Assembly (NCBI GenBank): GCA_019914945.1
Contig: CM034105.1
Coordinates: forward strand, 7,812,001 to 7,876,000
Length of the DNA stretch: 64,000 nucleotides
Source of the DNA: Typha latifolia
Taxonomy: Eukaryota > Streptophyta > Magnoliopsida > Poales > Typhaceae
Direction of reading: 5' to 3'
Shown here piece after piece: positions 34,256-45,738 of this stretch (its first letter is position 1; each line of letters opens with the position of its first letter). The position numbers were made by a program, and so were the translations under genes. The notes below the pieces were generated by a model. It did no database searches, had not been told where the DNA came from, and saw only the letters and a list, made by a program, of their open reading frames with translations.

Positions 34256-36037
34256 CTTAGTTGAATGAGGCCTTGCACCAACATCTCGACTATCATCTTA
34301 GAAATAACTTCTTTTTGCACATGTGATATCGATATGGCCTCATGTTTGTCGATGCAGCTCCGGGTACAATCTATATACGATGGTCCATCGTTCGCCTCGG
34401 TGACAACTCCTATGGCTCCTCAAACAGTCCAGAAAAGTTATCTAATAAATTAGACAATTCAATTTTATTATCTGAACTCGTTTGAGGCTCATCTCTTGCT
34501 AGTCCTAACTGAAGTAGATAGACCAAATCACATGCACAAGATTGCCCCACCATCGGCTGCATCGTTGGAATCTACGAAGAACGAATGCCATCAAGCCGCA
34601 CATCTTTATTTCCTTGTTTAAATTTCATCCACATGCTTTGAAAATCAAATGTAATGGGTCCAAACTTTTGTAACCACTGAGTGCTAAGGACAATGTTCAC
34701 TCCTCGCAATGCCAATGGATACAAGTCCACAATGATGTCATGTCCTTGCACCCATATACTGACCCGGCGACACAAGCTCTCCGCCTTAAGTTTCGTGCCG
34801 TCTCTAATAGCAACATCAAACCCCATGGTTGGTTCGGCATTCGAACCCAATCTCCAAACTAACCTCTCATCTAGAAAGTTGTGTGTACTCCTCAAATCGA
34901 TGAGGATGTGCACACAATGATTTCTAACTATTTTGTCCATCCATAACGTCCTTAGCGCAGAAGTACCCGAATATGCATGCATCGATATTTCAGCTTAGAT
35001 ATCTTCCTCCGTGCCCTCCTCAATGGCCTCCTCATGGACCTCCTCTGGACATGCTCTTTCATCAACTATCTCATCATCCTCTTCGAGACCGTCGATGAGC
35101 ATCACACTCCCGATCAGTTTGGAACACCGATGACCGGGGGTGAAACGTTCATCGCATCGAAAGCAAAGGCCCTTCGCTCTTCTCTCCTCCACCTAGACTT
35201 GTGTGAGAGTTCAAACGGAGGGTCTTGTGCCTCCTGAAACATCGAAAGAAGGTCTCAAAGGTGGTCGTGGTCTAGTACTCGTAGCCGATGTCTTTGAACC
35301 TACAGAATTTCCAACCGGCGTTCTAGGTGCAAACCGCCCATCTTGGTTGCCCCAACTTGTTTTTGCTGCCATCTTGAGAGCCTTATATTTTTTCTCCATC
35401 CTCACAACCTTCTCAAAGGCCTCCTCAACAGTGGTAGGACATAGAGCACGAACATCCGCTTATATCTCCTCTCGCAGCCTTTAAATAAATGTGCTCATCA
35501 ATGTTGGTTCGGGCCAGGGTGGCTCACAATGACTACTAACTCTTTCAAATTCTACTTGGTACTCCAATGCCATTGTCCTTTGAACCATCTTGCTTAATGT
35601 GGCAGCAATATCTTCATATGTCGCTGTCCCAAATCTATGTGTAATCCTCTTACAAAAGTAGCTCAATCGGTAAATCCTCCATCACAAATAACCGATCTAT
35701 ATCAATGCAATGACGTTTCTTGGAGGTGAAAGCTTGCCATCTGAACTTTTGTGTCCTCCGTTGTCCCTTGACAATTAAAGTATTGATCAACTTGAAACAC
35801 CTAGTCTGTTGGATCACTGCCTTGGATCTCCCCGAATAGCATTACCGGGTTCGCGAAGGATCCTTGGTTCAGGTCTGAACCTTTGTGCTTGTTGATCTCC
35901 TTCTCTAAATTCTCGAGCACATCCATCACCATCCCCGAAGGGATCAACCTCATTCTCAAAGTGCCAATCCTCATCATCAACAAAGCGCATCGGTGCCACA
36001 CGCCTCTTGGGTTCCACCATCGCCGATCTTCGGTATT
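34256..36037 (-). pseudogene. Element D: gag (C-terminal part) and protease
   Basis: On the minus strand gag begins again at 36037 after the nested LTR, with VEPKRRVAPMRFVDDED and FRPEPRILREP, then the capsid stretch (ALEYQVEFERVSSHCEPPWPE). The knuckle is GLCFRCDERFTPGHRCSK (about 35180-35127). The protease reads HILIDLRSTHNFLDERL: the active-site DSG has become DLR. Several stops lie in the capsid part. Confidence 0.83.
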
Positions 36038-36239
36038 ATATCTGTAACAACCTAGCCTTAAAAAAAATTAGTTTTGCATGGGCACGACGTGGCTGGCCAC
36101 AGTGTGGCCGGCTTCGTGCCCATGCACCTGGGCATGGCATGGGGGTGCCACGTACCCCCTAGCATGGCCGCAGCCATCCGCTTGCGACTAGTAGGCCGCG
36201 GCGGGCCCCAGCGCTGCCGCAGCTGCCGCCAAACCCCCC

Positions 36240-36650
36240 CCACCGCCCTTCTCTCTCTCCCTCTAAATATCTCTCTCTCTCTCTCTCCCTTTGCCGGCAT
36301 CGGCCTGCGTCCACCGCCGCCGTCGCCGCCACCTCCACTAACACGGTGAGCCTCCTCTCTCTTTCTCTCCCTTTCTCTCTCTCTCTCTCCCTCTCTCCCT
36401 CTCTTTCTCTTTCTCTCTCTCTCTTTCTCTTTTTCTTACTTTGGGCTCGGGCTCGTCAGAGCTGAGCCGCCGGCAAGAGGCAGGCAGCTGGTTGGCCACC
36501 AGCTGCCAGTGCCCTCCCCGTCGGCTTGGGTTCGCACCTCCCTCCTCTTTCTTCCCTTCTTCTCTTCTCTTCTTCTTCTTCCTTCTTCTTCCTTCTTCTT
36601 TTCTTCTTCTTCTACCTCAGTTGCTTCTTCTCTTCTTATTTTTCTACAAT
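36240..36650 (+). repeat. CT/CTT-rich low-complexity tract
   Basis: CTCTCT and TTCTTCT runs inside the 2.8-kb LTR. The matching GA and GAA tracts lie at 52255-52560 in the opposite orientation. ORFs across them (poly-Glu/Lys or Ser/Leu) are artefacts of the repeat. Confidence 0.85.
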
Positions 36651-37861
36651 AGTGTTGGGCTAGGCCCAGCACTACAGGCCAGTGCTGGGCCAAGGCCAGT
36701 GCTGGGCCAAGCCCAGCACTAGTACTACTGATCCATTATCCTTTTTAATTTTATTATTTATTTATTTAGGTATTTCTGTCTTAATTAATACAAATAGATT
36801 TAGACATTATTTATTTTAATAATAATACATATTCATCATTATGATTATTGTTAATTAAAGTTTATTTATGATTAATTAGGTTATAAACTATTACACATAA
36901 ATATAGGTAATACTTATATTTATTTATTTATTTATTTACTTATATGTATATTAGATTAACGTATAGATTTGTAAATTATAATTATTAGATTTATATTCTA
37001 ATATTCTTATGATATACATTTTAAGTAATTCTATTAATTTATTATATATTGTTATTTTTGTAACAAATAAAATACTAGGCTTATGTATTTATTTATTATT
37101 TTATAAAGTAATCTTTAATTAATCAAGATATAATTATAGTTAGGTTTTCATCTATATTTTTTTTATTTTTATCTGTAATTAAAAATCTAGCTAGTAATAA
37201 ATATAAATAGAAATTCTAAAACCTTCTAAATCATCATATATTACATGAATAGATTTTAATCAGATAAACGGCTAACATCATACTACTTCAATAATTTCAG
37301 ATTCTGACCCCCCTATTTAGGATCCCGTGGACATAGCTATCGAGGCTTGATCATTGTCGTAGCAACGTGAACGAGTGGCTGTTTGACATTTACAGTAGTG
37401 GTGAGTAGTCTTAACCCCTAGACGCCTTTCTCAAATTAGGATATATTATATCTTATGTATACGCATGTTTTGGCCTCCAACATGATTATATAACTTTGTA
37501 TAGAGATGATTTCAATCAAGCATATTTTATCATGCATTTGATTAGGCTGATGTGAGATATGAGTACATTGGTGATATATAGAGATGATTATACTGTTATG
37601 GTTTTTATGTTAGGATGATCTCTATCATGAGTATGCATGTGATAGACTAGCAAAAGTATACATGTGTTAGTTACATGGTTAGAGTCGGCATTGCATCATT
37701 TTTCTCTTTGCTTCTTTACCACCTAAATTCCTGAGTTGTATAATCTATTGTCGTACTGGATATATATGCATATGATTTATCATTTATAGGAAATCATAAA
37801 AGTACATGTGTATGTGATGTGATGTGATATGATGTGATGGTTGGAATGGTATCTGGTCTGA

Positions 37862-38010
37862 ACTGGTACTAGACATACTCTTAGCGAATGGCAGAGTATG
37901 GTGATGGCTGATGGTTGTACTCTTAGCGTATAATAGGGTACAACTATCATTGATATACTCTTAGCGTATGGTAATGTATGATTACTTTCTTCTGAGATAC
38001 CCTTAGCGTA
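37862..38010 (+). repeat. Four self-complementary repeats around CTTAGCGTATGG
   Basis: Units near 37870, 37915, 37955 and 37995 carry TAC(T/C)CTTAGCGTATGG followed by an approximate complement (GGCAGAGTAT, AGGGTAC, TAATGTAT), so each can form a small hairpin. Five related units are at 57085-57310 in element E. Confidence 0.75.
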
Positions 38011-38858
38011 TGGATCATGCATCATCATTGATGTGACCAGTATCATTGGATCATAATTGATATACATGATATGTTGTTATATTCGGTGATGTTATATGGT
38101 AATTTCATCATGTGATATATTTTTTGTTGAGGATATAATATGCTCATTCATGAGAATTGATTTCATTCATATATATGTCATTGAGGATACATATATACAT
38201 GTTCATACATGGCATCATGCTACTTTTAGATTCATATTATCCAGTACATGATTTACTCTCTATTTGGCATCACTGATTCGGGGTAAGGTCTATTCACTAA
38301 GCCTTTTGCTCATGACTCTCCTTATTTCTTTTTTAACCCCCATAGATAATATGGTACGTGATATTGACTCGAGATATTTCGATGAGATATTTTAGAAAAA
38401 TGAGGTGAGCTATAGATGCGAGATGGTATAGAAGATAGTTTAATCAGATATTGAGTTGTACCATTATTTTATATTTGTACTTCATTGTATAGACGATAAT
38501 TGGTATAATATAGGTCAGACTATAGTGTACTCTTGTATCAGTTGTTTAGTTATACCTTGATGGTTTGTTGTAGCCTATGTGGGTCCAGATAGATTAATTA
38601 GTGGTCTAGTGTATATTATTATGGGCTTGGATATTCACATGTTAACAGGTTTATTTGATTAATAGTATATTTTATTTGGTGTTGGATTATGCGAGCATGG
38701 ATATGTTAGCAAGTAGTATTTGATGATGTCATAATTGTATGGGCATAGGCGAGTATTTGTGTGTGACGGGCCCCGCCCGATCTGTCGTGTGCATCGCGCG
38801 TGCCGTGTGGGCGCGTGGGCATGCACGTGCCGTGGCCGGGCGGGGGCGTTATAATATC

Positions 38859-39247
38859 AAAGGTGGGGGATGATGTGTAGGCATAGGTAAGAGGGGATCA
38901 TTGACACTAATATGTCGCACCTGGACATGTGGGGTATCGGATCGGTGTGGTTCCACCGCTAGTCCTTCTTGAGGTACCGATCTTCGTCAAGGAGATGACA
39001 AAGCTGATCGGTTCATGGCATATTCGTTTAGATCATTATGATCCTTTTGTATTGCATCAACTCTATGCAGCAAGGTTTGGAACATGCTTCTAAGTTTATT
39101 CGCCAAGCCCATATTCACACCCGTGGACGTTGGTTGACTCGATCCTACCGTGGTCGCTCCAAAGGAATCGGCCTCACAGTTAGGGTCATCGTGGATTGAG
39201 TCTTTCTTTGTCGGTGTGCTCTCCATTGGTCTACTTGTGGATGTCAT
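38859..39247 (-). pseudogene. Element D: gag N-terminus
   Basis: On the minus strand an ATG at 39247 opens MTSTSRPMESTPTKKDS and continues with VDAIQKDHNDLNEYAMN to about 38987. It then runs on to the nested LTR at 38858. The homologous start in element F is at 45902. The gag of this family has no recognisable N-terminal motif beyond this shared sequence. Confidence 0.78.
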
Positions 39248-39290
39248 CTTCCTTGTTTCAACTATTAATAGAAGTCTGAGGTTCGCCTTG

Positions 39291-39305
39291 CTCTGATACC
39301 AAATT
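39291..39305 (-). promoter_or_regulatory. Primer-binding site of element D (single unit)
   Basis: On the minus strand the LTR end ...ACCCATCA is followed by ATTTGGTATCAGAGC, complementary to the 3' end of plant initiator tRNA-Met, then GCGAACCTCAG. Only one unit is present, in contrast to the array in element F. Confidence 0.85.
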
Positions 39306-40212
39306 GATGGGTACTTTTAAAAAAAGATAGGCTACGAAACGATTCCTTTAAGATTTGGATTTATTACTAGAATCAGTCCACGTAACCGTGGGAAAATTCT
39401 CATTAAATATTCTCCTGAAGTCATAAAATTAGTGGATTAAATCCGTAACTCCCTGATCTACAATTTTTGTATTTATGCCCTTCACAAATTCGAAATGTAA
39501 CTGGGACGAAAACACAAAAGAACGCGGGTGATGGTGGTGGTGATGGGTAGAGTGGATGTTAAGGTTATGGATGAGTATGGAGATGAAGATAGAGGGTGGA
39601 TGTGTTTAAATGATATAGACGAAGAGGAAGAAGTGGTCGAGATCCCAAAGAAGAGGAGGGAATCGATAGTTGAGGGAGATTAGAAGTTAAAAGAGACCTT
39701 GCCAACGATAGAGATGGAAGAATGCTATTGGAATATTGATTTCTTGCATCTCTATCATTTATCTACCCTAATCTCCCTCCTCCCTCTTCACCATCCTTCC
39801 ACCTCTACCATTGGCAAGGTCTCTTCTAACTTCTAATCTCCCTCGACTATTGATTCCCCCCTCTTCTTTGGGATCTCGACCACTTCTTCCCCTTCGTCTA
39901 TATCCCTTAAACACATCCACCTTCTATCTTCATCTCCATACTCATTCATAACCCTAACATCCACTCCACCCATCACCACCACCATCACTCGCGTTCTTTT
40001 GTGTTTTCATCCTACTTTCAATTCGAATCTGTGAATGGCATAAATATAAAAATTGTAGATCAGGGAGTTATGGATCTAATCTACTTGGTTTAGTAATTTT
40101 ATGACTACAGGAGAATATTTGATGAATATTGTCCCTTGGTTGCACTGACTGATTCCAATAATAAATTCAGATCTTGATAGAATCGTTCTATAGCCTATCT
40201 TTTAGTACAAGT
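39306..40212. repeat. Palindromic double LTR at the 5' end of element D
   Basis: 39306-39722 is a minus-oriented LTR segment starting TGATGGGTACTT. 39723-40212 is a plus-oriented copy of the same segment ending ACCCATCA. The arms pair through GGCTACGAAACGATTCC / GAATCGTTCTATAGCC, ACCGTGGGAAAA, the GGTGGTGATGGG block and the GGAGATTAG block. They meet near the GATTTCTTGCATCTC / GATAGAGATGG region. The U3 part with TGTATCA is absent. Confidence 0.82.
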
Positions 40213-41290
40213 ACCCATCACTACTATGTGGGAGTGATTTGGCCTATCTTCTTTAGTTAGGACTAGCAGGAGACGAGACTCAAATGAATCCAGATACTAT
40301 CATTGAGTTGTCTAATTTATTAGATAAATTTGCTAGATTGTTTGAGGAACCAAAGAAGTTACCACCAAGGAGAAGGACGGACCATCGCATAGAGATTGTG
40401 CTTGAGGCTGCACTGGCGAATGTGAGGCCATATTGGTACTCACATGTACAAAAGAAAGTTAACTCCAAAATGGTAGCCAAGATGTTGGAGCAAGGTCTCA
40501 TACAACTAGGTCATAATTCTTACTCATCGCCCGTGTTATTAATGTGAAAGTAGGACGAGACATAATATTTTTGTGTCAACTATCGGGCACTAAATGCTAT
40601 TACCGTCAAGGACTGGTATCCCATTTCGGTTATAGAGGACCTACTGTACGAGCTTGCAGGGGTGACCATATTCAACAAGCTTGACTTGAGGGCCGGGTAT
40701 CATCAAATTAGTGTTCACCTGGCGGATGTGCACAAAACTATAGTTCGAACTTTGGACGGGCACTACGAGTTCCGGGTGATGCCTTTTGGTCTCACTAATG
40801 CTCCAACTACTTTTCAAGGCCTCATAAATGATATTTATTAGCCTCTACTGCGAAGGTATGTCTTGGTATTCTTTGACGACATTTTGGTGTATAGTAGGAC
40901 TGAATTGGAGCATTAGCGGCATTTGGAGGATGTGCTGAATTTGTTGAAGCAAAACTAGCTGAAGATTAAGAAGTCCAAGTGCTTATGGGGAGTATCACAA
41001 GTGGAGTATTTAGGACACATCATCTCAACGAAAGGTGTAGAGGCGGATCCTCAAAAGGTGGCATGCATGACCGCTTAGCCTATTCCTACTACCACCATAG
41101 AATTGTGAGGATTCTTGGGGCTGACCGGATATTATTGCTGCTTCATCGCCGGGTATGCCAAGATCGCTACTTCTCTCACTTATTTGTTGAAGAAGGAATC
41201 TTTTAGATGGACGGATGAAGCCACTACAGCCTTTGAAAAATTGAAAACAGCAATGACGACGCTCGTTCTACCGCTATCATACTTCTTCAA
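40213..41290 (+). pseudogene. Element C/H, right part: reverse transcriptase
   Basis: It continues the C element after the D insertion. ELSNLLDKFARLFEEPKKLPPRR is followed by VRPYWYSHVQKKV, then [11 protein letters not shown] sequence after a stop near 40547. [16 protein letters not shown] follows, and the catalytic FFDDILVYS near 40865-40900 is intact. Then come [12 protein letters not shown] sequence and FLGLTGYY. The frame is broken by at least four stops or shifts. It ends at about 41290, where long-LTR sequence begins. Confidence 0.85.
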
Positions 41291-41588
41291 CAAAATATGA
41301 ATTTATATATATGAAACATTACCAAATATATAAATGAAACATTACCAAATATGTATTCTCAATGACATATATATAAATGAAATCAATTCTCATGAATGAG
41401 CATATTATATCCTCAATCAAAAATATATCTCATGATGAAATTACAATATAACATTACCAAATATAACAACATATGATGTATAATAATCATGATCCAATGA
41501 TACTAGTCATATCAATGATGATGCATGATGCATGCTAATCACTAGATAATCATATATGTTAGAGCTAGATATAATCCACATATCTCTC
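41291..41588 (-). mobile_element. Fragment of the 2.8-kb LTR family
   Basis: It matches 56740-57010 (TGAAATCAATTCTCATGAATGAGC and TCCAATGATACTAG-type blocks) in the same, minus orientation. It corresponds to a section missing from the 3' LTR of element E at 51171, so it could be a displaced piece of that LTR (inference). Confidence 0.65.
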
Positions 41589-42442
41589 TAATAGGCTCTA
41601 ATACCACTGATAAGCTCTGAGACAAAATTGATAGGCTCTGATACCAATGATAAGCTCTGATACCAATTGATAAGTTCTCAAACCAAATATCAGCTAAGGA
41701 ATGATTCCTTCTAGATCTAGATGTAGTATAGGAATCAGTCTGAAACAAAGTGAATTCGATACGTAACTTCCTGATCTCCAACTTTCTTATTTATGCCTTT
41801 TACAGATTCGAACTAAAACTGGAACGAAAATATGGAATAACATGGGTGATGGTGGTGGTGACGGGTGGAGTGGATGTTAGAGTTATGGCTGGGTATGGAG
41901 ATGGAGGTAGATGGTGGATGTGATTAAGGGATATAGATGAAGGGAACAAAGTGGTCGAGATCCCAAAGAAGAGAGGTGACTCGATAGTCGAGGGAGATTA
42001 GATGTTAAGAGAAACCTTGCCAACGGTAGAGGTGGAAGGATGGTGAAGAGGGAGGAGGGAGATTAGAGTAGATAGATAATAGAGAGGCAAGAAATCAATA
42101 TTCTAATAACCTAATAAATTTGGCTGGCATCTACATATATATAGAGGCTAGCCAACAAGTCCTAAAATAATAAGTAACCCTAATTCTAGAATATTCCTAT
42201 CGATCGCGTTTAAACGCACAAAAGACGTTCTCTATATGTGTGAACGCGATGTAGGCATTCGAACTCGCCCGACCACATTCGAACGCTCAATATGCGTTCT
42301 TTGTATTTGCGAACTTGATGCAAGCGTTCGCAAGGGCGTTCAAACGTGACCCCACCTGCGTTCAAATGCGACCTATAGGAATTTTATTTTAATGAAAATA
42401 AACAACGAATGCAGTAAGAAAAGATCCTAGCTAAATGTATCA
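41589..42442 (-). mobile_element. 3' LTR of gypsy element G, with PBS-like repeats at its U5 end
   Basis: It ends AATGTATCA at 42442. At the left (U5) end, 41591-41669 contains four units of the type (T)GATAAGCTCTGATACCAAT, the complement of TTGGTATCAGAGCTTATC. The normal U5 sequence starts at about 41668 (TGATAAGTTCTCAAACC). Confidence 0.75.
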
Positions 42443-44403
42443 GCCCACCAAGCTTCCCCCACCTTGCCCTCAAGGTGAAAAGTCGAGGAAATGCTCCAAG
42501 ATATCAGTCTCCAATTCCCATGTCGCCTCATCAGATGCCTTGCCAAGCCACTCAACTAGAATCTCCATCTCCAATTTGGTACAATGTCGTCGTCGGCGTC
42601 TAGCAAGTACACGAACTGACTCAACTATCTATGTCTCCTCCAATGGCTCTAGTAGAGCTGATCCAACGATCTCATGATCTCCAATCTGCTCTCTCAGCAA
42701 TAAAACATGGAAGACAGGATGAACTCTCGACCCCTCCGGTAGCTCCAAATGATATGCAACCGAACTAATACGCTCCAACACCCGAAACAGACCAAAGTAG
42801 CGATGAGCTAACTTTTGGTTACGCATCAGACGCAAGGTCACCTGTCGATATGGTTGCACCCTCACAAACACCCAACTGCCGATGTCAAACTGCTGCCCCA
42901 TATGGCTGTGATCATAAACTTGCTTCATGCGGTTTTGAGCAAGTTTAAGATGAGCACGCAACCTCCTCAATGTGGTGTCTCTATCCATCAAGGCTAAGTC
43001 CACCTCCGTTCGATCTGCAGATGCCACTAGATCATAAAAGCGTAACGTCGGAGCTATGGATCCATACACCACCTAAAATGGAGTCATGTCAATGCTGCTA
43101 TGGTAGGCGGTGTTGTAGGACCACTCCGCCCATGGTAAGAACTCCAACCATCGTCTCGACATCTCTCCAACAAAGCACCTCAAGTACTGCTTAATGCCCC
43201 GATTGACCACCTCGGTTTGGTCGTCCGTTTGTGGATCGTAGGCCGAACTGAAATTCAATTGAGTCCCCTATAATCTAAAAAATTCCGTCCAAAAGTTAGT
43301 CATAAATACACGATCACGATCCGAGACAATCGTGCGTGGCGTGCCATCTAACCGAACAACATCTCTAATAAAAATTTCAGCCACCGACTTGGCTGAAAAT
43401 AGATATGACAATGTCGAAAAGTGCACATACTTGTTCAATCTATCAACCACCACAAGGATTACGGAATAACCACGTACCAACAGAAGACCCTTTATGAAAT
43501 CCACAGAAATATCTTTACAAACACGGTCCGGTATAGGTAAAGGCTGAAGTAATCCGGCCGGTTTCAATGTGGTTACTTTAACCCTTTGACAGACTTCACA
43601 AGCGCGGACAAAACTCGTCACATCCCGCCTCAATCCTTGCCACGTGCAACTCTGAGATATCCTCCTATAAGTCCCCAAGACACTCTCATGACCAGCCTCT
43701 GGAGTTTGGTGGAAGTGCTCCAACAATTTCTGTCGCAATCCATCATTTGCGGGCACCCGAATGCATCCGTGGTCCAGCAGCAAACCGCCTCGATTCTCTA
43801 ACTCTGGATGGCGCTCCGTATCATCCAACATTTCATGCACCAGTATCAAAACATCTGGGTCAGATGTACATACATACCTCAGCGCATCAAGGAAGAGAAA
43901 GGTAGGAGAAGAATAGGTTGCAAGCTCGGCGGTATCAGGTTGGCGTGATAGTGCATCCGCTGTTCTGTTTTCCGTTCCCTTGTATTATATCTCATAATCA
44001 TAACCCAATAATTTTGTTACCCATCTCTGTTGTGCCGGAGTGTGTATACGTTGTCCCATAAAGTATGGACGACTTCTTTGATCGGTTCGCATAATAAATC
44101 ATCTACCGATCAAATAAGGTCTCCACTTTGTTATCGCATACAGAATTGCCAACATCTCTCTCTCATAAGTCGATAATTGCTGAGATTTTTATGATAAAGC
44201 CTTGCTAAGATAGGCAACGGGATGTCCTCCTTGCATTAGTACAGCTCGTATGCCAACTCCTGACGCATCACATTCCACAATTAACTCTTTGGTGATGTCC
44301 AATAGCGCAAAAACAGGTGTCGTCATCATTGCTGTTTTTAGTTTTTCAAAGGCTGTAGTGTCTTCATCCGTCCATCTAAAAGAGTCATTCTTCAACAAAG
44401 AAG
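42443..44403 (-). pseudogene. Element G: RNase H, integrase and chromodomain
   Basis: On the minus strand 44402-44189 is the RT/RNase H link ([34 protein letters not shown]). 43849-43268 (193 residues) holds the integrase zinc region (LLEHFHQTPEAGHESVL, FVRACEVCQRVK) and core (SVDFIKGLLLV, VVVDRLNKY, TIVSDRDRVFM). 43258-43073 has TDDQTEVVNRGIKQYL. 43072-42629 has LRAHLKLAQNRMKQVY and HPVFHVLLLREQIGDHEIVG, followed by a chromodomain-coding end near 42500-42620. It is the least broken integrase of the window. Confidence 0.85.
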
Positions 44404-45298
44404 TGATAAGCTCTAATACCAATTGATAGGCTTTGATAACAATTTGATAAGTTCTCGAACCAAAGATAGGTTACGCAATGATTCCTTTAAGATCTTGATG
44501 TATTATAGGAATCAGTCCGCGCAACCAAGGGAAATTATTCATCAAATATTTTTCTCTAGTCATAAAATACAAAACAAAGTGGATTAGATTCGCATCTCCC
44601 TGATCTACAACTTTTATGTTTACGCCCTTCGAAGATTTGAACTTAAACTAGGATGAAAACATCGAATAACGTGGGTGATGGTGGTGGTGACGGGTGGAGT
44701 GGATGTTAGGGTTATGGATGGGTATGGAGGTGAAGGTGGATTGTGGATGTAATTAAGGGATATAGACGAAGGGAACGAAGTGGTCGAGATCCCAAAGAAG
44801 AGGGGTGGCTTGATAGTTAAAGGAGATTAGAAGTTCGGAGAAACCTTGCCAACGGTAGAGGTGGAAGGATGGTGAAGAGGGAGGCAGGAGATTAGGGAGA
44901 TAGATGATAGAGGCAAGAAATCAATATTCCAATAGCATAATGAATTTGGGTGCCATCCACATATATATAGAGACTAGCCAACAAGTCCTGAAACAATAAC
45001 CCTAATTCTAGAAGATTCCCGCCATTTGTGTTCGAACGCGCCTGATCGCGTTCGAATGCATTAAAGACATTCTCTGTATGTGCGAACTAGATGCAGGCAT
45101 TCGAACGCCGGCGTTCGAACTCCCCCGACCGTGTTTGAACACAGAATATGCATTCTCTGTATGTGCAAACCTGATGTAAGTGTTCGTAAGGGCGTTCAAA
45201 CGCGACCCCACTGCGTTCGAACGCGACTTACATGAATTTTATTTTAATGTAAATAAACAACTAATTGCAGTAAGAAAAGATCTTAACTAAATGTATCA
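44404..45298 (-). mobile_element. Solo gypsy LTR (895 bp) inserted in element G
   Basis: It is bounded by TGATAAGCTCTAATACC and AATGTATCA, with a perfect 5-bp duplication, AGAAG (44399-44403 and 45299-45303). The RT sequence of G continues on the far side. GCGTTCGAACGC lies at 45213-45224. Its U5 end (44404-44446) includes two PBS-like units. Confidence 0.92.
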
Positions 45299-45303
45299 AG
45301 AAG

Positions 45304-45455
45304 TGAGGGGAGCAACAATCTTGCTATATCCAGCGATAGTATCCAGTCAGCCCCAAAAATCCTCTCAATCTGATAGTACTAGTAGGAATATGCCAATTGG
45401 TCATGCATGAAACCTTCTGAGGATGCGCCGCTACACCTTCTGAGGATGCCAATTA
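45304..45455 (-). pseudogene. Element G: RT fragment beyond the solo LTR
   Basis: It continues the G coding strand (FLGLTG-type region, complement of CAGTCAGCCCCAAAAATCCTC) and breaks off at the LTR remnant of element F. CCTTCTGAGGATGC is duplicated just before the break. Confidence 0.75.
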
Positions 45456-45738
45456 ATCACATCCACCATCCACCTCATCTCCATACCCATCCATAACCCT
45501 AACATCCACTCCACCGATCACCACCACCATCACGCACATTATTATGTGTTTTTGTTTCTACCATAGTTCAAATCTGTGGAAGGCATAAAATACGAAAGAT
45601 GTAGATCAGGAAGTTTCATAATTTTCTGACTATTGGAGAATATTTGACAAATATTTTGTTGCACGAACTAATTCTTGCAATACATCCAAATCCTGAAGGA
45701 ATAGTTGCGTAGCCTATCATTGGTTCCAGATCTTATCA
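45456..45738 (+). mobile_element. 5' LTR remnant of element F (U5 part)
   Basis: It starts within the LTR (AATCACATCCACC) and runs through the CACTCCACCGATCACCACC block to CAGATCTTATCA at 45738. U3 and the promoter are missing. Confidence 0.8.

Larger units (their letters stand above)
36043..38853 (+). mobile_element. Solo LTR (2811 bp) of the long-LTR family, inside element D
   Basis: It starts TGTAACAACCTAGCC and ends GGGGGCGTTATA (ancestral TTACA by comparison with 56103), flanked by a perfect 5-bp duplication, ATATC (36038-36042 and 38854-38858). The D gag frame resumes on both sides. It has a GC-rich first 300 bp and last 90 bp, CT-rich microsatellites (36240-36435), AT-rich middle, and self-complementary repeats (37862-38010). 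Element E (51171-58048) shows the same LTR with an internal domain, so this is a solo LTR rather than a DNA transposon. Confidence 0.85.
30764..40212 (-). mobile_element. Ty3/gypsy chromovirus element D (-), with a nested solo LTR and a palindromic end
   Basis: The minus-strand order from right to left is LTR, PBS, gag, protease, RT, RNase H, integrase, chromodomain, LTR. Gag is split by a 2.8-kb solo LTR at 36043-38853. Both outer ends read TGATGGGTACTT... inward, because the right-hand LTR folds back on itself. Flanking bases CTTCT (30759-30763) and CTACT (40213-40217) look like a target duplication with one change. Confidence 0.83.
28160..41290 (+). mobile_element. Ty3/gypsy element C/H (+), split by insertion of element D
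   Basis: The left part is 28160-30763 (LTR, gag end, protease); the right part is 40213-41290 (RT). The coding sequence stops at GGGGCTTCT (30763) and resumes at 40218. Once one copy of the 5-bp duplication (CTTCT/CTACT) is removed, the spacing equals that of the intact reference in element F (20 nt from GGGCT to TTTGG). This shows both parts are one element. The integrase part and 3' LTR are lost at 41290. Confidence 0.8.

Noticed and set aside
36074..36722. Several ORFs at 36.1-36.7 kb on both strands
   Set aside because: GC-rich and CT-rich LTR sequence gives chance open frames. No family motif, and the related sequence in element E does not keep the frames.
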